From: Bacteroidota bacterium
GTDB taxonomy: Bacteria; Bacteroidota; Bacteroidia; Bacteroidales; WCHB1-69
Direction: 5' to 3'
Assembly: GCA_023392945.1 (NCBI GenBank)
Contig: JAEWNB010000193.1
Coordinates: 1-15,848 of the forward strand
Length of the DNA: 15,848 bases
A model generated the notes under the pieces. That model saw only the letters and a list, made by a program, of their open reading frames with translations, did no database searches and had not been told where the DNA came from. Shown in pieces: positions 1 to 6,385 of this stretch (its first letter is position 1; each line of letters starts with the position of its first letter). The position numbers were made by a program, and so were the translations under genes.

Positions 1-122
1 TCAAAAAGAGTTAAACACTCCTGTTCCTCCGAGAGTTTGTCAGGAAAAGTCTTCAGATAATATGCCTCAAATAGAGAAGTAAGAAGCCCTTCAAAGGTCT
101 TGTCGTATTGAAAGATGATCAT
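1..122 (-). CDS. TIGR03915-type putative DNA repair/modification partner protein (5' end only)
   Basis: Only the first 40 or so codons lie in the window; the rest runs off the left edge. The visible N-terminus reads MIIFQYDKTFEGLLTSLFEA and continues to ...EECLTLF. That pattern (a short beta strand, then a 'D-FEGLL-A-F-AY' helix and a 'P-FPD' turn) is what I recall for the TIGR03915/DUF4130 family. Members of that family sit next to a radical SAM protein of the TIGR03916 family, which is exactly the upstream neighbour here. The ATG follows the neighbour's TAA by 2 bp, so the two are surely co-transcribed and probably act together on DNA bases. The biochemical role of the pair is not established. 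Family call is by N-terminus and context only. Confidence 0.7.
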   Translation of the reverse strand, partial: MIIFQYDKTFEGLLTSLFEAYYLKTFPDKLSEEQECLTLF

Positions 123-124
123 GA

Positions 125-1384
125 TTACTCAAACGGGATTTGCAACTGGTCAATATTACCTTTTTTCTTTCCAGCAGGCGCTTTTAACAACAGTTTCACC
201 CTCTCGGGTTTCAGCTCCTGAACTGTCCGTATGGGCAATTCGCGGCAAGTGATGAAATACTGGGCTTTCTTCATCACCACCCCAATCTTCTTCAACTGAT
301 AGGAAGTGAGCGCTCCGTAGCATCGGGAAGCCACAATCAATTTGGCCGATTTGACCCCAATTCCGGGAACCCGCAACAACATTTCATAGTCAGCTCTGTT
401 TACATCCAAAGGAAAAAACTCCGGATGCCGTAGTGCCCATGATAATTTAGGATCCACTTCCAGATCCAAATCGGGATAGGTGTCATTTACAATTTCATCC
501 ACTTTAAACTGATAAAACCGCAAGAGCCAATCAGCCTGATACAATCTGTTTTCGCGCACCAACGGCGGCTGTTTAAGTGCCGGCAATCGGCTGTCATAAG
601 TGTTGATAGCAACATAACCCGAATAATAGACTCTTCGCATGGAAGGCCGCTTGTAGAGGGCAGAGGAGAGAAATAAAATATCACGGTCCGTTTCTGCCGA
701 GGCTCCCACAATCATTTGGGTGCTTTGTCCTGCCGGAGCAAATCGGGGAGCAAAGCGGAATTTCTTGCGCTCCTCTCCACTTTCCAACACTCCCTGATGA
801 ATGAACTTCATGGGCTGGAAGATGGCTTCAAAACTCTTTTCCGGAGCCAGCAGTTTTAGACTTGTTTCGTTAGGGATTTCAATATTGACACTCAGACGGT
901 CGGCATACAAGCCCGCCTCTGTAACCAATTCCCTGCTTGCCCCGGGAATACTCTTTAAATGGATATAGCCGTTAAACCGTGCTGTCCGCAAATCCTTAGC
1001 CACCCGCACCAGGCGCTCCATCGTGTAGTCGGGATTGACAACTACTCCCGAACTGAGAAACAATCCTTCAATATAGTTGCGCCGGTAAAACTCAAGCGTC
1101 AGGTTCACCAGCTCCGAAACAGAAAAGGTGGCCCTGGGTATATCATTGCTCCGACGATTGATACAATAGGCACAGTCATAAATACATTGATTGGTCAGCA
1201 TAACCTTCAAAAGAGAAATACAACGTCCATCCTCGGCAAAACTATGGCAAATGCCCACTCCGCCCACGGTATTCCCAAGTCCTCCCTCCCGATTTCGGCG
1301 CACGGTTCCACTTGATGAACAAGAGACATCATACTTTGCCGACTCAGCCAGCACTTTCAATTTTCCAAGAACCTGCTCGTTCAT
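125..1384 (-). CDS. Putative DNA modification/repair radical SAM protein (TIGR03916-like)
   Basis: 419 residues, complete. The cluster-binding motif CxxxCxxC is clear at C67, C71 and C74 (QCIYDCAYC), so this should bind a 4Fe-4S cluster and cleave S-adenosylmethionine. A further cysteine-containing segment lies just before it (residues 46-55, CHSFAEDGRC). Near the C-terminus (residues 339-352) the sequence VPGIGVKSAKLI is a helix-hairpin-helix motif of the kind that binds DNA non-specifically. This domain order, and the linked small partner gene 2 bp downstream, match the TIGR03916 family described as putative DNA modification/repair. Its substrate is not known. The ATG at 1384 fits the start of the conserved region, and a TAnnTTTG box lies about 45 bp upstream. 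Local base composition is more GC-rich than the AT-rich DNA that follows, suggesting resident chromosome. Confidence 0.88.
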   Translation of the reverse strand: MNEQVLGKLKVLAESAKYDVSCSSSGTVRRNREGGLGNTVGGVGICHSFAEDGRCISLLKVMLTNQCIYDCAYCINRRSNDIPRATFSVSELVNLTLEFYRRNYIEGLFLSSGVVVNPDYTMERLVRVAKDLRTARFNGYIHLKSIPGASRELVTEAGLYADRLSVNIEIPNETSLKLLAPEKSFEAIFQPMKFIHQGVLESGEERKKFRFAPRFAPAGQSTQMIVGASAETDRDILFLSSALYKRPSMRRVYYSGYVAINTYDSRLPALKQPPLVRENRLYQADWLLRFYQFKVDEIVNDTYPDLDLEVDPKLSWALRHPEFFPLDVNRADYEMLLRVPGIGVKSAKLIVASRCYGALTSYQLKKIGVVMKKAQYFITCRELPIRTVQELKPERVKLLLKAPAGKKKGNIDQLQIPFE

Positions 1385-1429
1385 AAAAACACCATTAAAA
1401 GCTCCTCATTTCTGCAAAACTCAATAGTG

Positions 1430-1437
1430 CAAAAATA
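1430..1437 (-). promoter_or_regulatory. Putative Bacteroidota -7 box for the radical SAM gene
   Basis: The minus strand reads TATTTTTG, an exact match to the Bacteroidota -7 consensus TAnnTTTG, and would place transcription start about 40 bp before the radical SAM start codon. I do not see a convincing TTG -33 element at the expected spacing, so this is a weak call based on one short motif in AT-rich DNA. Confidence 0.3.
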
Positions 1438-1554
1438 CACTTTTCACCCATAAAATTGATGCTCCCAAGTGCTATTCCTTCCGAAAAATATTTTGGAAAA
1501 TAGCACCCCATACTCATCCGGCAAAAGAGCATTCGAATGGTGGTTTTTAGATGT

Positions 1555-1630
1555 GACTTGCCCTGAAATAAGGTTACTTTTTTCTTCCATAATTTTTAGG
1601 TTTTGATGTAAACCTATTTTAGGACGAGAC
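1555..1630 (+). repeat. 76-bp dispersed direct repeat, copy 1
   Basis: By eye this aligns without gaps to 5591-5666 with 68 of 76 positions identical. It begins gacttgcc and ends in aaacctattttaggacga plus a few bases. The core contains a long pyrimidine stretch. In both copies a plus-strand frame ends in the codons for D-L-P followed by TGA near the left edge, so this may be the 3' end and downstream flank of a once-repeated gene. Function is unknown. Confidence 0.75.
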
Positions 1631-1645
1631 ATTTTGCACGCAATC

Positions 1646-1672
1646 TTTTAATTACACCTTATGGAATTGAAA
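1646..1672 (+). repeat. Short dispersed repeat, copy 1 (ttttaattacacct...)
   Basis: The string ttttaattacacct followed by a partly matching ggaa-tgaaa recurs at 5475-5501. In copy 1 it lies left of the tRNA-like sequence; in copy 2 it lies immediately right of it. The same sequence blocks are therefore present in shuffled order at the two sites, which suggests recombination rather than simple duplication. Confidence 0.4.
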
Positions 1673-1690
1673 TAAATTGGGAAACATATT

Positions 1691-1733
1691 ACTCATAATC
1701 AGAGAGTCATTGGTTCAAGCCCAATAGGGATTA
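1691..1733 (+). repeat. Orphan 3' half of a tRNA (CAU anticodon), probable attachment-site remnant
   Basis: The sequence fits tRNA positions 32 onward with correct spacing. The anticodon loop CTCATAA is at 1692-1698 and is followed by the 3' side of an anticodon stem (tcaga). Next come a 5-nt variable loop and a perfect T-arm: stem attgg (1709-1713), loop ttcaagc (1714-1720), stem ccaat (1721-1725). A 7-nt acceptor 3' strand and a discriminator A complete it. The 5' half (acceptor strand, D-arm, 5' anticodon stem) is absent upstream, so it cannot be a working tRNA. Integrative elements commonly recombine at the anticodon loop and carry a tRNA 3' half, so I read this as an attL/attR scar. CAU would be Met or Ile2. 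The recurrence of the first ~18 bp at 5456 supports this. Confidence 0.5.
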
Positions 1734-1745
1734 AACAACGCAAAT

Positions 1746-1783
1746 AGGCATTCACAAAAAAATTGAGTGCCTGTACTTTTTTT
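1746..1783 (+). terminator. Hairpin with T run, terminator-like
   Basis: The arms AGGCATTCA (1746-1754) and TGAGTGCCT (1764-1772) pair over 9 bp with one G-U, with a 9-nt loop, and are followed by gtac and a run of seven T. This is the form of an intrinsic terminator for plus-strand transcription, but no plus-strand gene precedes it. It may be a leftover of the element that created the tRNA scar just upstream. Confidence 0.3.
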
Positions 1784-1974
1784 GAAACGACCTTCAAACG
1801 ACCTCGAACACAATTTTAACGGTATTTTCTTTCAATTTTTAAGTTCCGCAAAATGGTTTAGGGATATCCTTTGCATGACGAAATTGCAATCGCTTTTACT
1901 TTGTGATTGAATAGGCAGTTCTTTTCTCGGTATAATGAAATTAATATTGAATCAGTCTTAAAAAAATCACTTAA

Positions 1975-4900
1975 CTATATAACCACTAATTCTCCAACAT
2001 ATTGACACAGGTGACCTCTATAATCAGTATAAAGAATAATATAATTGTAAACAACATTATAAAGTATAGTTCCTTGATAGTCTCCTTTCCAAATAAAATT
2101 CTTATCACTTGAATGAAAAATCAGTTCGCCCCAACGGTTATAAATAAAGATTGATAAGTTTGAGATTTGATTCTTATGATATTCAGAAATACTAAAATAA
2201 TCATTAACTCCATCCTGTTTTGATGGAGTTATAGCATTCGGTAAAAACAATCGACAACCACAATCTTTAATGATGATACTTTTTGTAACTGTACAGCCGA
2301 TATCGGAAGAAGCTGTAACAGAATATATATCGGGTTTATTTACTTCAATAATATTTGTAATTTCTCCAGTATTCCAAATGTAATTAGGAAGAGTTGTATT
2401 AACTTGTAATTCTGCCAAATAATTATTACAAAAATCATCCGACAATAATTCAATTGACAAGGATGTGTCTATAACAGACAATTCTAAATTAATACTACTA
2501 TCGCAACCATTTAATGTATTAAAATAATTTGTAAAGAATAATTGTGTCTGATTCACAGTTTCGTTTGATAAAACATTAAAACCATGCTTTGAATAACTAT
2601 CCCCTTCACAAACAGAATCCATTAACTGTATGTCATAAACAGGGAATATAGTCAAATGTAATGTTACTATAGAATCACAACCGTCAATATTATTTTTGTG
2701 GAAGAAATAAGTATTTGAATTTGTTCCTAAGCGAAATAGAGTATCTCTCCACGAATAAGGAAGTTCATCTTCACAAATTGTAAGATATTCTTCTTGATTG
2801 TCAGAATCGAATAACGTTAAAATCAATACTTTAACAGAGTCACAACCTTGTTCTGTTTGTGAATACAAATAATATACTCCTGTAGTAGTATAAATATTTC
2901 CACACCAGAAAAGAGAATCACAAGAAGTTATAATTGTAGTATCTCGTTTAGAATCATTTATTGTTAAGTGTAAGGTGACAATACTGTCACAACCACTAGA
3001 AGATATCAGACGTTGCTCATAATCACCTGATGTTGTATATCTAAAATTATTCCAAACCAACGAATCACATATAGTATATTCAATTGATGTTCGTTTGGAA
3101 TTATTTACCGTTAAAAAAATCGTCACAATACTATCACAACCATGAATATTTGTAAAATATTGGATGTAAACACCACTGGATATGTATGTAGTGTCATTCC
3201 AAATAAGAGAATCACAAGTAGTGACATTACGAATTGTATCGTAATCTGAATCATTTATCGTTAAGTGTAAAGCGACAATACTATCACAACCACTAGAAGA
3301 TATCAGACGTTGCTCATAATCACCTGATGTTGTATATCTAATATCATTCCAAACCAACGAATCGCATATAGTATATTCAATTGTTGTTCGTTTGGAATTA
3401 TTTACAGTTAAAAAAATCGTCACAATACTATCACAACCATGAATATTTGTAAAATATTGAGTGTAAACACCACTAGATGTGTATGTAGTGTCATTCCAAG
3501 TAAGAGAATCACAAGAAGTAATAAATGTAGAATCTCGTTTAGAATCATTTATTATTAAGTGTAAAGTGACAATACTGTCACAACCACTAGAGGATATCAT
3601 ACGTTGCTCATAATCACCTGATGTTGTATACCTAATATCATTCCAAACCAACGAATCGCATACAGTATATTCAATTGAAGTTCGTTTGGAATTATTTACC
3701 GTTAAAAAATTCGTCACAATACTATCACAGCCATGAATATTTGTAAAATATTGGGTGTAAACACCACTAGATGTATATGTAGTGTCATTCCAAGAAAGAG
3801 AATCACAAGAGATGAGATTATTAATTGTATCATAATCTGATTGATTTATCGTTAAGAATAACGTTGTTAGACTATCTGTTCCTTGTGAAGAAGTAAAATG
3901 TTGTGTGTATGCTCCTGATGTATCATATATTGAATCGTTCCATATGTAAGAAATACATGCTGTATCAATAATATAGGGATAAACTTCACATCCAAAACCA
4001 AAGAAAAACGGATAATAAGTATCTCCTGTTGATGAAAATCTGAAAAGAGCAGAAGATTGATTATTATCAATTAAATAGTTATTATTATTAGCAAGATTAA
4101 AAACAGAAATATCTATTCCCGTATTATTAATAAGATTGGGGTTTCTATAATTGTTTCCTGTAGTGATACTACTATTAAAAAAATTATTAGTGGAATTATT
4201 TGAATGTGAAAGATTGTAGAAAATACTATCAACACCTTGCAAATTCAAACAATCCCCACTTATATTCACATCACCTTCACCTGTCATTATTCCCATTTTT
4301 ATATTAACTGCTCCTTCACGAACCGTGTGAAAACCGGATACCATAATATCTACAAGTGGATTATTCGCATCGATATTTGCTACTCCATCAAAAAAAGAAA
4401 TATCTCTCCAGCTCATTGCCTGATTTTCATAAACGACAACCATTCCCCATGCACCATAATTTCCAGTAAGATCTCCTGTTCCAGTTTGTAAATCTATATC
4501 TGCAACAAAATAATTGCCCTCGCCGTGCTGACGAACATAATCTGTTACTTCAGTATATGCCATAAAAAACAAACAATTAGGATTATTTGTTTCGGAATTT
4601 ATCCAGTGAAAATCATATGAATTAGCTGTGACCATATGATATTGATCACTATCACACTTTAATTTAACTTGATTTGTTGGATAAATATTTGAGGAATTTT
4701 GGGAAAGAGTGTTAGTTCTGCCCCACCAGTATAAACCAGCATATATAATAGTAGTGTTTTCTGACAAAGCATTGTTTTCATGAGAATAAACTAGTTGCGC
4801 AGAAGATGAGTTAAAAGTTGAATCGTCATTATCAATATCAACATTTGTCATACAGCTAGAATTATTACGAGAATTGTCAGAATAAATGCAAAGTGTCAAA

Positions 4901-5088
4901 TTTGTGTTTCCTATTAATGTGTAATCTCCTTTAATATTATACAGTGTTCTATTAGGCGTATATACTGAAGTTCGAGGTGTAAAAGGATTAAATATTTGTG
5001 CAGAAATTTGAGTAGAAAACGATAATAAAAATAGAAACATAACTATTAAAAATAAACTATATCGATTAGTTTTGAATCTATTTTTCAT
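1975..5088 (-). CDS. Secreted cysteine-rich repeat protein with T9SS type B sorting domain (adhesin-like)
   Basis: 1037 residues. Residues 1-31 are a signal peptide: basic start (KNRFKTNRY), hydrophobic core, and a likely cut after ...ISA or Q. Residues 32-370 form an Asn/Ser-rich N-terminal domain that includes AGLYWWGRT, a pattern I associate with large Bacteroidota surface proteins. From about 378 to 875 there are ten units of roughly 49 residues with the pattern CDSLxWNDxxYTxSGxYxQ...GCDSIVTxxLTxNxS; units R2-R7 (428-722) are nearly identical in alternating pairs. Residues about 946-1037 (LPNAITPSKQDGVNDYF through IYNRWGELIF to GELVVI) are the gliding-motility/CHU_C-type C-terminal domain that directs export by the type IX secretion system. 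It is therefore expected on the cell surface or released, perhaps in adhesion; no enzymatic motif is seen. It is a single-gene unit between two spacers carrying recombination scars. Confidence 0.85.
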   Translation of the reverse strand: MKNRFKTNRYSLFLIVMFLFLLSFSTQISAQIFNPFTPRTSVYTPNRTLYNIKGDYTLIGNTNLTLCIYSDNSRNNSSCMTNVDIDNDDSTFNSSSAQLVYSHENNALSENTTIIYAGLYWWGRTNTLSQNSSNIYPTNQVKLKCDSDQYHMVTANSYDFHWINSETNNPNCLFFMAYTEVTDYVRQHGEGNYFVADIDLQTGTGDLTGNYGAWGMVVVYENQAMSWRDISFFDGVANIDANNPLVDIMVSGFHTVREGAVNIKMGIMTGEGDVNISGDCLNLQGVDSIFYNLSHSNNSTNNFFNSSITTGNNYRNPNLINNTGIDISVFNLANNNNYLIDNNQSSALFRFSSTGDTYYPFFFGFGCEVYPYIIDTACISYIWNDSIYDTSGAYTQHFTSSQGTDSLTTLFLTINQSDYDTINNLISCDSLSWNDTTYTSSGVYTQYFTNIHGCDSIVTNFLTVNNSKRTSIEYTVCDSLVWNDIRYTTSGDYEQRMISSSGCDSIVTLHLIINDSKRDSTFITSCDSLTWNDTTYTSSGVYTQYFTNIHGCDSIVTIFLTVNNSKRTTIEYTICDSLVWNDIRYTTSGDYEQRLISSSGCDSIVALHLTINDSDYDTIRNVTTCDSLIWNDTTYISSGVYIQYFTNIHGCDSIVTIFLTVNNSKRTSIEYTICDSLVWNNFRYTTSGDYEQRLISSSGCDSIVTLHLTINDSKRDTTIITSCDSLFWCGNIYTTTGVYYLYSQTEQGCDSVKVLILTLFDSDNQEEYLTICEDELPYSWRDTLFRLGTNSNTYFFHKNNIDGCDSIVTLHLTIFPVYDIQLMDSVCEGDSYSKHGFNVLSNETVNQTQLFFTNYFNTLNGCDSSINLELSVIDTSLSIELLSDDFCNNYLAELQVNTTLPNYIWNTGEITNIIEVNKPDIYSVTASSDIGCTVTKSIIIKDCGCRLFLPNAITPSKQDGVNDYFSISEYHKNQISNLSIFIYNRWGELIFHSSDKNFIWKGDYQGTILYNVVYNYIILYTDYRGHLCQYVGELVVI
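2923..3807 (-). repeat. Three tandem copies of a ~295-bp coding unit inside the surface-protein gene
   Basis: Residues 428-722 are three copies of a two-module unit (A: CDSLxWNDTTYTSSGVYTQYF; B: CDSLVWNDIRYTTSGDYEQR). At the DNA level the same landmark (gacaatact.tcacaaccacta) recurs at 2977, 3274 and 3568, giving periods of 297 and 294 bp. The copies are far more alike than the outer modules R1 and R8-R10, showing recent duplication or gene conversion. Such tandem DNA is prone to copy-number change and could also be collapsed in a short-read assembly. Confidence 0.85.
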
Positions 5089-5183
5089 ACTTAAATAGAT
5101 GTTTGGGAACTTCTATTTTTTAAAAATTAACTTCCGCAATGCACCTTGCGCTAAATTTTTAACGCAAGTTAAAGTTGCTACTG

Positions 5184-5191
5184 CAAAAATA
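5184..5191 (-). promoter_or_regulatory. Putative -7 box for the surface-protein gene
   Basis: The minus strand reads TATTTTTG (TAnnTTTG consensus) about 96 bp before the start codon. A TTG that could serve as the -33 element lies at 5214-5216, 22 bp away, close to the usual 19-21 bp. The surrounding DNA is AT-rich, so chance matches are possible. Confidence 0.35.
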
Positions 5192-5454
5192 TATATATTA
5201 TTTGAAAAAGTCTCAATTTCAATAACAAATAAATTTTCACGCTTCCTTATCAGGATTGAGTAGTAGCGCGTTGTAGCGAAACTGAATTTTTAACAAAAAT
5301 AGAATTTTCCAAACATCTGTTGACTATAATAATCGAGTTCGCAAAAGTGTACAAAAATATAAATCGAAATGAAATATATTATAGTACTAGTAATTACTTA
5401 TCAAACCAAATGATATATTTGCAATGTAAAAAACAAGAGAAAAAGCACTTTCTT

Positions 5455-5474
5455 GACTCATAATCAGAGGGTCC
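5455..5474 (+). repeat. Second tRNA-like fragment (anticodon-loop sequence), probable attachment-site remnant
   Basis: The sequence gactcataatcagagggtcc matches 1690-1709 over gactcataatcagag-gtc with small differences. It includes the CTCATAA anticodon loop and a nearly complete anticodon stem on both sides (ttga / tcag), but no T-arm follows. It lies in the same orientation as the longer copy at 1691-1733, so the pair are direct repeats bracketing the 1037-residue surface-protein gene. Confidence 0.4.
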
Positions 5475-5602
5475 TTTTAATCACACCTGAAGGAAGTGAA
5501 AACGTCCGTTATTTTGTCAAATATTCCGATATGCCGGATAAAGAAATTGAATTGTTTAAAATGAGAAGCAATGTTTTGATGAATTCTATTGACTTGCCTT
5601 GA
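5474..5602 (+). pseudogene. Orphan 3' coding remnant of unknown function
   Basis: The plus-strand frame at 5474-5602 reads LLITPEGSENVRYFVKYSDM and continues PDKEIELFKMRSNVLMNSID-LP before a TGA. Its charged, protein-like composition differs from the low-complexity AT-rich DNA around it. There is no start codon at its left edge, where it joins the tRNA-like fragment. It looks like the tail of a gene cut by recombination, and its stop falls inside the 76-bp repeat. I do not recognise the family. Confidence 0.35.
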
Positions 5603-5666
5603 AATAAGTTTCCTTTTTTCTTCCTTAATTTTTTGGTTTTATTGTAAACCTATTTTAGGACGAAAC
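5591..5666 (+). repeat. 76-bp dispersed direct repeat, copy 2
   Basis: Gap-free match to 1555-1630 (8 differences in 76 positions by eye), same orientation, 4036 bp away. The right edge lies 8 bp below the stop codon of qatD, so on the minus strand it forms the immediate downstream flank of the defence operon. Confidence 0.75.
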
Positions 5667-5674
5667 AGTATTAT

Positions 5675-6385
5675 TTATTTTATTTGAGGTGTTATAATTT
5701 TCTTAAAATTTGAAGCAACCGTCTGTTCAACATCTGCTTCTGATACATTCCAAATATCAGAGAGGTAACTATGTACAACTTTTATATTACTATTCTCAAT
5801 ATAAGGAGAATCTGTTTCTGTCAAAATCAATTCCTTTGGAACTTTAGATATAATCTTCTTTCCATTTTCAGATTGTGTCATTGCGGAATTGATAGAGAAA
5901 TAATATCCGGATTTTACAATAGATTCTAAAACAGGTATTGATCCCGAGTACCAATGAAATATTGCATTTTTAATTTTGTTATCTATTAACATTTGTAATG
6001 TTTCCTTTTCTGCTCTTCGGGAATGTAAACTAACAATTTTGTTTTGACCTTTTATACAATTAAGGACATATTCAAAACTTTTAATTTGGATATCTTTTGT
6101 GGAAATTCCTTCTTTGGAAAAATCTAACCCAACTTCTCCGATATAAGAAGTTTTATTCGCATATTCCTTAAATTTCAAATATTCTTTAAAATGTTCTTTA
6201 GCTAACAGAGGATGCAAACCTAATGCTAAACGTACATAGCGAAGATTCCTTATATGTATAAATCCGATCTCAAAAAAACTTGGCAAATTTGTCATGCCAA
6301 TAGTAATGATTTTGTGTTGTTCATTATTTGAGATATATTTTTCCGGATTTTGAACCATGTCGAAATGGCAATGTACATCAATCAT
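5675..6385 (-). CDS. qatD: QatD, TatD-family metal-dependent nuclease of the Qat anti-phage system
   Basis: 236 residues. It has the TatD amidohydrolase signature: H5xH7 in DVHCHFD, E84 in YIGEVGLDFS, H121 in SLHSRRAE, H144 in FHWYSG, and D192 in LTETDSPY. These are the expected metal ligands, so it is probably an active DNase. It is slightly shorter than housekeeping TatD (about 260 residues). Its position as the last gene after qatA, qatB and qatC, with a 4-bp ATGA overlap with qatC, identifies it as QatD rather than housekeeping TatD. In the known system all four proteins are needed for phage resistance, and the nuclease is thought to be the effector, although the mechanism is not settled. 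The AT content matches the rest of the operon. Confidence 0.9.
   Translation of the reverse strand: MIDVHCHFDMVQNPEKYISNNEQHKIITIGMTNLPSFFEIGFIHIRNLRYVRLALGLHPLLAKEHFKEYLKFKEYANKTSYIGEVGLDFSKEGISTKDIQIKSFEYVLNCIKGQNKIVSLHSRRAEKETLQMLIDNKIKNAIFHWYSGSIPVLESIVKSGYYFSINSAMTQSENGKKIISKVPKELILTETDSPYIENSNIKVVHSYLSDIWNVSEADVEQTVASNFKKIITPQIK

Larger units (their letters stand above)
1385..1974. other. Gene-poor spacer with mobile-element scars
   Basis: This 590-bp stretch lies between two minus-strand genes. I see no convincing gene. A 62-codon minus-strand frame at 1444-1632 runs through the 76-bp repeat, whose second copy (5591-5666) has an early stop in the equivalent frame, so I do not treat it as coding. 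Recognisable items are that repeat, an orphan tRNA 3' half (1691-1733) and a hairpin followed by a T run (1746-1783). Base composition drops to AT-rich across this region, consistent with an island boundary. Confidence 0.6.
5089..5674. other. Gene-poor spacer between the surface-protein gene and the defence operon
   Basis: No intact gene is visible in this 586-bp AT-rich stretch. It holds the probable promoter of the surface-protein gene, the second tRNA-like fragment, a short plus-strand coding remnant (5474-5602) and the second copy of the 76-bp repeat. I see no clear hairpin terminator for the defence operon just below 5675. Confidence 0.6.

Noticed and set aside
1444..1632. 62-codon minus-strand gene
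   Set aside because: It overlaps the 76-bp repeat, whose second copy has an early stop in the equivalent frame, and it shows no recognisable protein features.
1691..1733. Functional tRNA gene
   Set aside because: The acceptor 5' strand, D-arm and 5' side of the anticodon stem are absent.
3867..4491. Small genes inside the surface-protein region
   Set aside because: Frames in this stretch are shadows of the long secreted-protein gene, which has a signal peptide and a sorting domain in frame.
5675..6385. Housekeeping TatD deoxyribonuclease
   Set aside because: The 4-bp overlap with qatC and position at the end of a qatABC array mark it as QatD.
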